Shown here one piece after another: positions 1-7,228 of a stretch of DNA of 11,940 nucleotides. The stretch lies in NCBI GenBank assembly GCA_041742255.1, contig JBGSIZ010000240.1, positions 1-11,940 of the forward strand. Reading direction: 5' to 3'. Under the pieces are notes generated by a model. It had not been told where the DNA came from, did no database searches, and worked only from the letters and a program-made list of their open reading frames with translations. The DNA comes from JBGSIZ01 sp041742255 (GTDB taxonomy: Bacteria > Pseudomonadota > Alphaproteobacteria > Rhodobacterales > Rhodobacteraceae). The stretch's first letter is position 1. Every line of letters begins with the position of its first letter. Position numbers and translations under genes: made by a program.

Positions 1-605
1 TACGCCGCCACCGCCACCTGTGCCGCAGGCAAGACGGGCACGATCCGGTCTTTGCCGCCTTTGCCCCGGATGATCAGAACGTCGGGCAGGACAGCGTGCC
101 GCCCATCCAGCCCCAGCGCCTCGGATATCCGCAACCCGCAGCCATATAGCAGCGTCACCACGGCCATGTCCCGCGCCGCGACCCATGGTGCCGGGGCCTG
201 CAATTCGACGGTGTCGATCATCGCCCGTGCTGCATCCACCGCCAGCGGGCGCGGCAATTTGCGGTGGAATTTCGGGGCGCGCACGGACAGAACCGTCGTC
301 GCCTCGAACCCTTCGCGTTCCGACAGCCAGCGGTAGAACGATTTAACCGCCGACAGCGACCGCGCCAGCGACCGTGCCGCCACCCCCCGGCCCCGTTCCT
401 GCGCCATCCACGCCCGCATGTCGGTCAATGTGATCTGCGCGATCGGTCCCAGCCCTTGTTGCCCGCCATGGTGCGCGGCCATGAACGCCAGAAACCCCAG
501 CACATCCGCCTGATAGGCCTTGACGGTGTTGGCCGCCGCCCCGTCCAGCGCCCGGACCTGATCCAGCCACCGGGCCAGCGCATCCGTCAGGGCAGGCGAC
601 AGCAT
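1..605 (-). CDS. xerC: Tyrosine recombinase XerC (partial, C-terminus off the left edge)
   Basis: Site-specific recombinase that, with XerD, resolves chromosome dimers at dif in the cytoplasm. About 201 residues are present. Residues ~8-95 look like the N-terminal SAM-like core-binding domain, including the typical stretch SLARSLSAVKSFYRWL (79-94). The catalytic domain begins at ~115. It shows the first catalytic arginine in GCGLRISEALGL (R159) and the beta-hairpin lysine in RGKGGKDRIVP (K182). The HxxR motif, second His and nucleophilic Tyr would lie beyond base 1, so completeness cannot be judged. The ATG at 603-605 is only 3 bases after the DUF484 stop, so translation is probably coupled. 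XerC rather than XerD is inferred from the DUF484 neighbour, an arrangement known in other proteobacteria; XerD would be the alternative. Confidence 0.9.
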   Translation of the reverse strand, partial: MLSPALTDALARWLDQVRALDGAAANTVKAYQADVLGFLAFMAAHHGGQQGLGPIAQITLTDMRAWMAQERGRGVAARSLARSLSAVKSFYRWLSEREGFEATTVLSVRAPKFHRKLPRPLAVDAARAMIDTVELQAPAPWVAARDMAVVTLLYGCGLRISEALGLDGRHAVLPDVLIIRGKGGKDRIVPVLPAAQVAVAA

Positions 606-608
606 GGA

Positions 609-1316
609 TCAGCCCAACCAGCGCCGCATGGTGCGTTCAAACACACCCGCAAAGAACCCAAGCAGGTCCGTTCCCTGTTGCGGCGTGAACTGATGCGGGT
701 CTTCGGACCCCATCACCAGCATCCCCGGAAGCCGTCCTTCGCCCAGATCGAGCGTCAGGCAGGCCTCGGACCGGATATAGTCCGTCTTGTCCCCATAAAG
801 TGCCGCATCATCCGCCTGCACCTGCCGCAAGGTGACCTGCCGCACAGGCAGGTTGCGCCCCCGCGTCAGGTAGTCGCGGACATAGCCGGGGCCGACCATG
901 GTCAGAACGTCGCCCAGACGGCTGACCGCCGGATCGGTCCCGCCTTCGTGGGTTTCCAGCACCAGCCGCATGGCATCGACCCGCAGGGTATCGGCGACCT
1001 CGCCGCCCAGATCGCGCAGGAACACCTCGAATTTGGTGGCGTCAAGCAGGCGCAGAACGGCGCGATGCACCTGATTTGTTCCGGCCAGATTTTCATAGGC
1101 CGCCGCGATCACCGACCGGTGCGTATCCTCCAGCCGGTCCAGCCGCGCCTCCAGCCGTTCCATGGCGATACCGCGCAGATCCACGATGTTGCCACCCATC
1201 GACCGTTCGTTCGCGGCCACCAACGCGCGCATCAGTTCGCTGTCGTCCAGCAGAACGTCCGGGTCCGCGATGATACGGTCACGCAGGCTGTTTTCGATCT
1301 GGGGTGTGCTTGTCAT
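609..1316 (-). CDS. DUF484 family protein (GAF-like), upstream of xerC
   Basis: A 235-residue soluble protein of the DUF484 family, whose members have a GAF-like fold and are often encoded next to xerC; the biochemical role is unknown. Visible are an N-terminal helical stretch with LRDRIIADPDVLLDDSELMR (about residues 11-30), a helix rich in Arg/Glu/Leu at ~45-65 (RLEARLDRLE) that could form a coiled coil, and a C-terminal GAF-like part ending in GMLVMGSEDPHQFTPQQGT and a helix. The frame is open to an ATG at 1349, but I chose the ATG at 1316: an AGAG-type ribosome-binding sequence sits about 7 bases before it, and the resulting N-terminus (MTSTPQIENSLRDRI) looks typical of the family. It lies 99 bases after the transaldolase and 3 bases before xerC, so it is probably co-transcribed with at least xerC. 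Confidence 0.85.
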   Translation of the reverse strand: MTSTPQIENSLRDRIIADPDVLLDDSELMRALVAANERSMGGNIVDLRGIAMERLEARLDRLEDTHRSVIAAAYENLAGTNQVHRAVLRLLDATKFEVFLRDLGGEVADTLRVDAMRLVLETHEGGTDPAVSRLGDVLTMVGPGYVRDYLTRGRNLPVRQVTLRQVQADDAALYGDKTDYIRSEACLTLDLGEGRLPGMLVMGSEDPHQFTPQQGTDLLGFFAGVFERTMRRWLG

Positions 1317-1415
1317 CTGGCCACTCTTTTCTTCACGTCCTGCAACCATAGCAGACAGATGCCGGAAACCGGAACCTTTTCTTGCCGTTGCATCAGTTTC
1401 TTCATGTGGTCAAGA

Positions 1416-2069
1416 TTACAGAATCTTGATCCCTGCCTTTTCGATATCGGCCATGAACCCGGCCAAACCCTTGTCCGTCAGAACATGGTTCGCCATCGCC
1501 TTGATCACGGCGGGCGGCGCGGTTGCCACGTCCGCCCCGATTTTTGCACATTCCGACATGTGGTTGGCCGACCGGATCGACGCCGCGAGGATCTGGGTTT
1601 CAAAGCCGAAATTGTCATAGATCGTGCGGATATCCTCGATCAGGTCCAGCCCGTCGATGTTGATATCGTCCAACCGCCCGATAAAGGGGCTGATGAATGT
1701 GGCCCCCGCCTTGGCCGCCAACAGCGCCTGATTGGCAGAAAAACACAAGGTCACGTTGACCATGTGACCTTCGCCAGTCAGCACCTTGCACGCTTTCAAG
1801 CCGTCCCATGTCAACGGCACCTTGACCGCGATGTTGGAAGCGATGGCGGCCAGCTTGCGGCCTTCTGCGATCATGTCTGCCGCGTTCAGCGACACAACTT
1901 CGGCCGACACCGGACCCGCGACCAGATCACAGATTTCTTTTGTGACCTCAAAGATATTGCGCCCGGATTTGGCGATCAGGGTGGGGTTTGTCGTCACCCC
2001 GTCCACCATCCCAAGATCGTTCAGTTCCCGGATGGCGTCGATTTCGGCGGTATCTACAAAGAATTTCAT
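1416..2069 (-). CDS. tal: Small transaldolase (TalC/FSA-type, class I aldolase)
   Basis: A 217-residue single-domain TIM-barrel enzyme of the TalC/MipB/fructose-6-phosphate aldolase family, which transfers a dihydroxyacetone unit in the non-oxidative pentose phosphate pathway (cytoplasm). Diagnostic motifs are GVTTNPTLIAKSG (24-36), the Schiff-base lysine in AVKVPLT (K83), ISPFIGRLDDI (126-136, phosphate-binding region with R132) and ILAASIRS (160-167). Length fits the short subfamily. At the position where true FSA enzymes carry Tyr (E. coli FsaA Y131), this protein has Phe129, which argues for transaldolase rather than fructose-6-phosphate aldolase activity. The frame is open upstream to 2207, but MKFFVDTAEI at 2069 is the family N-terminus. 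It is divergent from priA (88-base gap) and heads the minus-strand series tal, DUF484, xerC. Confidence 0.93.
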   Translation of the reverse strand: MKFFVDTAEIDAIRELNDLGMVDGVTTNPTLIAKSGRNIFEVTKEICDLVAGPVSAEVVSLNAADMIAEGRKLAAIASNIAVKVPLTWDGLKACKVLTGEGHMVNVTLCFSANQALLAAKAGATFISPFIGRLDDINIDGLDLIEDIRTIYDNFGFETQILAASIRSANHMSECAKIGADVATAPPAVIKAMANHVLTDKGLAGFMADIEKAGIKIL

Positions 2070-2157
2070 TGCGCGCGCTCCACGGCATGGGTTGGCTCTT
2101 GTTGGGGCAGCGTTTACCTGATGCATGGCGATGGCGGAACCCTGAAAAGCGAGCGGG

Positions 2158-4350
2158 ATGACACAGGACTTTTTCCACGAAGGCGATCTGGTGGGTGTCC
2201 TGACCACGCAACCCCTTGACCGCGTTCTGGATTACAAGGCTCCGGAGGGGGGCTGTTGGCGGGGCGCGTTTGTCGAGGTGCCGCTGGGACCGCGCCGCGT
2301 TCTGGGCGCGATCTGGGGGCCGGGAGCGGGCGGGTTCGATTTGTCTAAGGCGCGGACCGTCACCCGCGTTCTGGATGTGCCGCCCATGCGCGACGAGATG
2401 CGCCAGTTTCTGGGCCGCGCAGCCGATTATACACTGACGCCGATGCCCGCGATGCTGCGGCTCGCCACCCGCGCGCCGGGGTTGGGCGATGCGCCCGCCA
2501 TGCGCAAGGTTTATCGCATGGGATCGGTGGAGCCGGACCGCATGACGGACGCCCGCCGCAAGGTGCTGGCGGTGCTGCACGACTATGGCGGATTGTCGTT
2601 CACGCTTGGGGAATTGGCCGAAATGGCCGGTGTCGGCGCGTCGGTGATCAAGGGCATGGTCACCCAAGGTGCGGTCAGCGAAGAAGACAGCCCGCGCGAC
2701 ACCCCCTATCCCCGGCTGGACCCGGACCACGGCGGCAAGGTTCTGACCCCCGATCAATCGGACGCGTCGGCGGTGTTGCAGGCCGCCATTGCGACGCGCG
2801 GATACGGGGCCACATTGCTGCGCGGTGTCACCGGATCGGGCAAGACCGAGGTCTATCTCGAAGCCGTCGCCGCCTGTTTGCGCCAAGGGCGACAGGCCTT
2901 GGTTTTGCTGCCGGAAATCGCGTTGTCGGCGGAATTCATCGCGCGTGTCGAGGCCCGCTTTGGTGTGCCCCCCGCCGAATGGCATTCCGGCGTCACCCTG
3001 ACCGAACGCCGCCGCGCGTGGAAAATGGTGGCCCAAGGCGAGGCGCAGATGGTGGTGGGTGCCCGGTCCGCGCTGTTCCTGCCGTTTCGTGATCTGGGCC
3101 TGATCGTGGTCGATGAGGAACACGATACGTCCTATAAACAAGAGGAGGGCGTGTTGTATAACGCCCGCGACATGGCGGTGCTGCGCGCCCATATAAATGG
3201 CGCGCAGGTCGTTCTTGCGTCGGCCACCCCAAGCCTGGAGAGCTGGGCAAATGTGGAGGCGGGGAAATACGCCCGTCTGGACCTGTCCAGCCGGTTTGGC
3301 CCCGCTGTTATGCCCCGCATGGCCGCCATCGACATGCGCGCCGAGGACCTGCCGGGGGGCAAATGGGTGTCGCCGACGTTGCAGGCAGCGATCCGCCAAC
3401 GGCTTGAAAAAGGGGAACAATCGCTGATTTTCCTCAACCGCCGGGGTTATGCACCGGTGACGGTGTGCCGGGCCTGCGGGCATCAGATCGGGTGCGACCA
3501 TTGTGACGCGCGGATGGTGGAACACCGGTTCCTGAAACGCCTGATGTGCCATCAATGCGGCGACACGAAACCGATCCCCGTCGCCTGTCCCGCCTGTCAG
3601 GCCGAGGATCGTCTGTCGGCCATCGGACCCGGCGTGGAGCGGATGGGCGAAGAGGCCGCGGCCCTGTTTCCCGACGCCAGGATCGAGGTTCTGTCGTCCG
3701 ACATGCACGGCACCGCCCGCGCCCTGAAAGACCGGATCGAGGCTATCGCCCGGGGTGAGGCGGATATTATCATTGGAACCCAATTGGTTGCAAAGGGGCA
3801 CAACTTTCCTTTGCTCACGTTGGTGGGGGTCATTGACGCCGATCTGGGGTTGCAGGGCTCCGATCTGCGGGCGGCGGAACGGACGTTTCAACTGATGCGC
3901 CAAGTGGCCGGGCGGGCCGGGCGGGCGGAGGTCGCGGGCGAGGCATTGTTGCAGACCTATCAGCCCGAACACCCTGTCATCCGGGCCATTCTGGCAGGCG
4001 ACGAGGATAGTTTCTGGATCGCCGAAGCCGCCGAGCGCCGCGCCGCTGGCGTGCCCCCTTATGGCCGCATGGCGGGCATTGTCCTGTCGTCCACCGATGT
4101 CCAGCAAGTGTTTGATTTGGGTAGTGAAATGGCCCGTCGCGATGATCCGTTGCGCCGCATTGGGGCGCAGGTGTTTGGCCCGGCCCCGGCGCCGATTGCC
4201 CGTGTCCGGGGTCGTCACCGGGTGCGTTTGTTGGTCAAGGCCGACAAGGCCTCCCCGTTGCAGGGTGCGCTGGCCGAGTGGGTCGCGCAATTCCGCCTGA
4301 AGGGGGATATGCGGATCACGATCGACATTGATCCGCAGAGTTTCTATTGA
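2158..4350 (+). CDS. priA: Primosomal protein N', replication-restart helicase PriA
   Basis: A 3'-to-5' superfamily 2 DNA helicase that recognises stalled or D-loop forks and starts primosome reassembly. The 730 residues match the usual length. The N-terminal 3'-DNA-binding domain begins with VGVLTTQPLDRVLDYKAP and contains VEVPLGPRRVLGAIWGP. The helicase core has Walker A GVTGSGKTEVYLE (from ~223), Walker B DEEH (319-322), ASATPS, and the C-terminal helicase motifs GTQLVAKGHNFP and QVAGRAGRA. Between the helicase lobes is the zinc-binding insert with all eight cysteines: C437/C440, C446/C449, C464/C467 and C477/C480. The ATG at 2158 gives the family N-terminus; the preceding GAGCGGG is a weak ribosome-binding site. 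It stands alone on the plus strand and converges with the small gene at 4378-4668. Confidence 0.97.
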   Translation: MTQDFFHEGDLVGVLTTQPLDRVLDYKAPEGGCWRGAFVEVPLGPRRVLGAIWGPGAGGFDLSKARTVTRVLDVPPMRDEMRQFLGRAADYTLTPMPAMLRLATRAPGLGDAPAMRKVYRMGSVEPDRMTDARRKVLAVLHDYGGLSFTLGELAEMAGVGASVIKGMVTQGAVSEEDSPRDTPYPRLDPDHGGKVLTPDQSDASAVLQAAIATRGYGATLLRGVTGSGKTEVYLEAVAACLRQGRQALVLLPEIALSAEFIARVEARFGVPPAEWHSGVTLTERRRAWKMVAQGEAQMVVGARSALFLPFRDLGLIVVDEEHDTSYKQEEGVLYNARDMAVLRAHINGAQVVLASATPSLESWANVEAGKYARLDLSSRFGPAVMPRMAAIDMRAEDLPGGKWVSPTLQAAIRQRLEKGEQSLIFLNRRGYAPVTVCRACGHQIGCDHCDARMVEHRFLKRLMCHQCGDTKPIPVACPACQAEDRLSAIGPGVERMGEEAAALFPDARIEVLSSDMHGTARALKDRIEAIARGEADIIIGTQLVAKGHNFPLLTLVGVIDADLGLQGSDLRAAERTFQLMRQVAGRAGRAEVAGEALLQTYQPEHPVIRAILAGDEDSFWIAEAAERRAAGVPPYGRMAGIVLSSTDVQQVFDLGSEMARRDDPLRRIGAQVFGPAPAPIARVRGRHRVRLLVKADKASPLQGALAEWVAQFRLKGDMRITIDIDPQSFY

Positions 4351-4377
4351 TGTATCAAGGGTTTGGCGCGATATCGG

Positions 4378-4668
4378 TCACGCCAGATGAAACCGCAGGG
4401 GGCTGGTTGTGGTGCGGGTAATCACTCCCTTGGCCTCCAGATCGAGCTGCACGCATTTGAGCCACCACCCCGCCGTTGCCCCGCCCGGAAACAGGTCTGT
4501 GGACAGGTGGGGCAGGGCCGCCGTCTTGACCTCGGACGCGGTCAGGCCGGGCGCGGTTGCGGGCAGAACGGCCAGCATCGCAGCCCGCATATCCGAGTAT
4601 TTTGCGGCGTCCACGCGGGTGGTCTTGCCGGGGGTGTTGGGGTTCTGGACGTCGATTTTTTCGGTCAT
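4378..4668 (-). CDS. Conserved small protein, DUF6958-like
   Basis: A 96-residue soluble protein. I recognise the general pattern of a small conserved family found in proteobacteria (I believe DUF6958; the number is from memory). Features are an N-terminal NPNTPGKTTRVDAAKYSDMR (9-28), a central helical part (AMLAVLPATAPGLTASEVKT) and a C-terminal WWLKCVQLDLEAKGVITR followed by PLRFHLA. Alternating helices ending in a short basic beta-like segment suggest a small winged-helix-like fold, but there is no evidence of DNA binding and the function is unknown. The stop lies 27 bases from the priA stop (convergent). The ATG at 4668 has only a weak ribosome-binding site. Upstream is a 103-base leader containing three direct repeats and an inverted repeat, which could belong to this gene or to the 3' end of the YeeE gene. 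Confidence 0.75.
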   Translation of the reverse strand: MTEKIDVQNPNTPGKTTRVDAAKYSDMRAAMLAVLPATAPGLTASEVKTAALPHLSTDLFPGGATAGWWLKCVQLDLEAKGVITRTTTSPLRFHLA

Positions 4669-4706
4669 GAGATCACGATAGGGCAGACCCGATGGGTGTG
4701 TAAACC

Positions 4707-4772
4707 GGGCAAAAACCGGCTGTGATATTGCGTCGGTTTTCCGTCGGTAACGCGTCGGTTTCGTTTTTGCCC
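4707..4772. repeat. 10-bp inverted repeat enclosing a repeat-rich leader
   Basis: GGGCAAAAAC at 4707-4716 is the exact reverse complement of GTTTTTGCCC at 4763-4772, with 46 bases between the arms. The right arm touches the last base of the YeeE stop codon. Within the interval, AAAACCG (4712-4718) can also pair with CGGTTTT (4734-4740), and AAACCG (4702-4707) with CGGTTT (4756-4761), so competing hairpins are possible. Minus-strand RNA would carry this between the transporter and the 96-residue gene. The long loop makes a simple intrinsic terminator unlikely. Confidence 0.5.
4731..4763. repeat. Three direct repeats CGTCGGT, 11-bp period
   Basis: CGTCGGT occurs at 4731, 4742 and 4753, exactly 11 bases apart, with the full units CGTCGGTTTTC, CGTCGGTAACG and CGTCGGTTTCG. 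On the minus strand this reads ACCGACG three times. The spacing is about one DNA helical turn, so a protein could contact all three on one face. The array lies upstream of the 96-residue gene on the minus strand. No known regulator is recognised. Confidence 0.5.
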
Positions 4773-5839
4773 TAACTGTGGGCCGGGGCCGTCACCAAAC
4801 CTTGGTCCACGAGCCGGTCGGTGATGATCCCGCCAACCCAGAACGCGGTGAGCGCCGCCCATGCTGTGCCCGCAAAGATCGAGCCGCCCGTGACCCCCGC
4901 GCCAATCGCGCAGCCTCCCGCCAGCAACGCCCCAAACCCCATGAGCGCCGCCCCGGCAAAGGCGCGGCGCATGTTCGCCTCGCCCTCGAACCCCTCGAAC
5001 CGGAATTCGCCCGCGAGGGTTGCCGCGACAAAGGCCCCGACAAAGACCCCCGCAATCAGGCCGATGTCGAAATCCAGAACCGCGTTGCGGTCCAGCACGA
5101 ACATCAGCGTGCTGGCCGATGGTCCCGAAAACGTCACGCTGCTGATTGCCATGGGGTCAAAGGCCACCTGTGACAGCGCCGCCGTCAGAACCCAGCCGAG
5201 CGCCACCGAAAACCCCACACCCGAGGCGAAGATCAACCGCCCCGCCCCGATCCGGTTGCGCCGCGCCACCACAAGCGCCAGCACGGCCAACCCAAGCCCC
5301 AACGTCAGGCCCGCGCCGTTACCAAGGTGAAAGGTTTCCAACAGGTTGATGTTGCGCCCCCCCGGCGTGGTCCACAGCCCCGCGAGCCTGTCGCGCAGTG
5401 GTGCCAGCCAGCCACCGATGGACATCCGCGCCACCACCGCGAAAATCAGCCCCGACACCACCGACCGCAGGTTCCCCGTGGCCGCCAGCACCAACAAACG
5501 CCCCGAACATCCCCGCGCCAGAACCATGCCCGCCCCGAACATCAGCCCGCCAAGGATGGCCCCCGACCAACTGCCCGGCACCGCCATGATGCGCGCCTGT
5601 GCGGGGTCCAGATACCCCGCGAGCGTCGCCGCCTGCACCCAGACAAGGGCGGTGGAAAAGGTCAGGAGCCACACCGCCACCTTGTCCCCCAGGTGCCCCC
5701 GCGCGAATTCGACCGTGGCCGCCCGCAGACAGAACCGCGACCGTTGCGCCGCCACCCCGAACGTGATCCCGGTCAAAAGCCCGAACAGGGCGGCGGTGGG
5801 GGCTTCGCCGATGCGGTCAACAAGGGTCACAAGGTCCAT
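4772..5839 (-). CDS. YeeE/YedE family (thiosulfate/sulfur) inner-membrane transporter
   Basis: A 355-residue polytopic membrane protein of the YeeE/YedE (TsuA-like) family, some of whose members import thiosulfate. It has the internal two-half arrangement of the family, with roughly nine to ten hydrophobic segments. The three conserved cysteine motifs are all present: AAQRSRFCLRAA (C37), LARGCSGRLLV (C111) and LAGGCAIGAGVTGGS (C310). In the characterised thiosulfate transporter such cysteines line the substrate path. The ATG at 5839 is preceded by GGA about 8 bases upstream. No TusA, rhodanese or sulfur-oxidation gene is in the window, so the substrate (thiosulfate or another sulfur compound) is an inference. 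A candidate FNR-type box lies about 65-77 bases upstream of the start. Confidence 0.88.
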   Translation of the reverse strand: MDLVTLVDRIGEAPTAALFGLLTGITFGVAAQRSRFCLRAATVEFARGHLGDKVAVWLLTFSTALVWVQAATLAGYLDPAQARIMAVPGSWSGAILGGLMFGAGMVLARGCSGRLLVLAATGNLRSVVSGLIFAVVARMSIGGWLAPLRDRLAGLWTTPGGRNINLLETFHLGNGAGLTLGLGLAVLALVVARRNRIGAGRLIFASGVGFSVALGWVLTAALSQVAFDPMAISSVTFSGPSASTLMFVLDRNAVLDFDIGLIAGVFVGAFVAATLAGEFRFEGFEGEANMRRAFAGAALMGFGALLAGGCAIGAGVTGGSIFAGTAWAALTAFWVGGIITDRLVDQGLVTAPAHS

Positions 5840-5902
5840 GGGGTGTTCCGTCGGTCAATTGGGTTTGCGCCCCGTGCATGGCCTGTCCCTACGGGTGCCG
5901 CT

Positions 5903-5916
5903 TTGATCTACATCAG
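5903..5916. promoter_or_regulatory. Candidate FNR/FnrL-type operator
   Basis: TTGATCTACATCAG matches the FNR consensus TTGAT-N4-ATCAA in 9 of its 10 fixed bases. It lies in the 137-base divergent gap, centred about 70 bases from the YeeE start and about 67 bases from the MFS start, so it could serve either gene or both. No convincing -10 box was found at the usual distance on either strand, so the direction of control is open. A CRP/DNR-family relative of FNR could bind the same box. Confidence 0.5.
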
Positions 5917-5976
5917 ATTGCGACGCTGGTGCGCCCCCCCCTCGCCAAGCCAGTCGTTCCGGCGTAAAGCCCGCCC

Positions 5977-7224
5977 ATGATCCGATTTCCAAAAGCCCGC
6001 ATTGTGAAACTGGCCGATGCCCGCAGCCTGCCGCTGTGGCGGCGGCCGATTGCCCTGTTGTTCCTGATGTCGATGGCGATGCCCGTGGCGTTTGCCGTCT
6101 GGTCCGCATTGTTGAACAATTTCGTGGTGGATGTGGCGAATTTCGACGGGGCCGACATTGGCCTGTTGCACACCGTGCGCGAAATCCCGGGGTTTCTGGC
6201 GATTGGTGTCATCGCCATCATCATGGTGATGCGCGAACAGGTGTTGGGCACGGTCGCCCTGTTGATGCTGGGGCTGGCGACCGCCGTCACCGCGTGGTTT
6301 CCCTCCATGGGCGGTATCCTGACCATCACCATGCTGTCGTCCATCGGGTTCCATTATTACGAAACCGTTAATCAGTCCCTGCAGTTGCAATGGATCGACA
6401 AGGCCCGTGCCCCCCAGACGTTGGGCTGGATCATGGCGGCGGGGTCGGCGGCGACGTTGGTGGCCTATGTTCTGATCGTGGTGACGTGGCGGACGTTCGA
6501 TCTGTCTTACAACTTTGTCTATCTGGTGTCGGGTGGATTTACCGCCGTGGTCGCCGTGGTCTGCATGGTGGCCTATCCGCAGTTCGAGGCCCCCAATACG
6601 CAGATCAAGAAGATGATCCTGCGCCGCCGCTACTGGCTTTATTATGCGCTGCAATTCATGGCGGGGGCCCGGCGGCAGATTTTCGTGGTGTTTGCCGGGT
6701 TCATGATGGTCGAGCGGTTCGGCTATGACGTGCATGAGATTACCGCCCTGTTTCTGGTCAATCTTGTGGTCAACATGATCGTGGCCCCCCTGTTGGGCCG
6801 GATCGTGGCCCGCTATGGCGAACAAAAGGCGCTGTTGTTCGAATATGCCGGGCTGGTGATTGTGTTCCTGTCCTATGGCGGTGTGTATTGGTTTGGCTGG
6901 GGCGTTTTGGTGGCCTCGGCCCTGTATGTCATCGACAACATCTTTTTCGCGCTGGCACTGGCGTTGAAAACCTATTTTCAAAAGATCGCCTCGCCCGGCG
7001 ACATTGCCCCGACCGCCGCGGTTGCGTTCACCATCAACCATATTGCCGCCGTGTTTTTGCCGGTGGTGTTGGGATTGTTGTGGCTGGTGTCGCCGATGGC
7101 CGTGTTTTTGTTGGCCGCAGCCATGGCCGCCGGGTCATTCGCGCTTGCCTTGTTGATCCCGCGCCATCCGGTGCCGGGGTATGAAACCATCCTGTCGCGC
7201 CCGCGCGCGGCCCCTGCGGAGTGA
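5977..7224 (+). CDS. MFS transporter, substrate unknown
   Basis: A 415-residue protein with twelve hydrophobic segments readable in order, from PIALLFLMSMAMPVAFAVWS (~24-43) to AVFLLAAAMAAGSFALALLI near the C-terminus. They form two six-helix halves split by a positively charged loop (TQIKKMILRRRYW, ~208-220). This is the classic major facilitator superfamily layout. Loop motifs such as GRIVARYGEQKALL after TM8 fit the MFS signature region. The substrate cannot be told from sequence. The ATG at 5977 has no good ribosome-binding site; a later ATG at 6067 lies inside TM1 and is unlikely. The stop is 4 bases before prmA, so the two are almost certainly co-transcribed. No functional link with prmA is known to me. 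Confidence 0.85.
   Translation: MIRFPKARIVKLADARSLPLWRRPIALLFLMSMAMPVAFAVWSALLNNFVVDVANFDGADIGLLHTVREIPGFLAIGVIAIIMVMREQVLGTVALLMLGLATAVTAWFPSMGGILTITMLSSIGFHYYETVNQSLQLQWIDKARAPQTLGWIMAAGSAATLVAYVLIVVTWRTFDLSYNFVYLVSGGFTAVVAVVCMVAYPQFEAPNTQIKKMILRRRYWLYYALQFMAGARRQIFVVFAGFMMVERFGYDVHEITALFLVNLVVNMIVAPLLGRIVARYGEQKALLFEYAGLVIVFLSYGGVYWFGWGVLVASALYVIDNIFFALALALKTYFQKIASPGDIAPTAAVAFTINHIAAVFLPVVLGLLWLVSPMAVFLLAAAMAAGSFALALLIPRHPVPGYETILSRPRAAPAE
7218..7221 (+). promoter_or_regulatory. Ribosome-binding site fixing the prmA start
   Basis: GGAG, 7 bases before the ATG at 7229, overlaps the end of the MFS gene. It supports this ATG over the in-frame ATG at 7181, which lies within the MFS coding region. 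Confidence 0.7.
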
Positions 7225-7228
7225 TCCC

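Noticed and set aside
1317..1349. Upstream ATG at 1349 as the DUF484 start
   Set aside because: It would add 11 residues unlike the family N-terminus; the ATG at 1316 has a better-placed ribosome-binding sequence.
264..2219. A 651-codon open frame on the plus strand across xerC, DUF484 and the transaldolase
   Set aside because: It crosses three recognisable minus-strand genes and their gaps. The protein has a low-complexity, His/Gln/Arg-rich character and no domain.
1948..4290. A 780-codon open frame on the minus strand antisense to priA
   Set aside because: Long antisense frames are common in GC-rich genes. Its translation is rich in Arg/His/Gln/Pro with no recognisable domain, while priA on the plus strand has every expected motif.
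4347..4358. TTGATGTATCAA palindrome at the priA stop, resembling an FNR half-site pair
   Set aside because: The two half-sites are separated by 2 bases, not 4, and the location at the end of a convergent gene pair is not a promoter.
4731..4763. Could the three short repeats be a CRISPR remnant?
   Set aside because: The units are 11 bases with 4-base gaps. There are no spacers of CRISPR length and no cas genes.
5908..7041. A 377-codon minus-strand frame opposite the MFS gene
   Set aside because: His/Gln/Asp-rich translation is the usual reverse shadow of a membrane-protein gene; no motifs.
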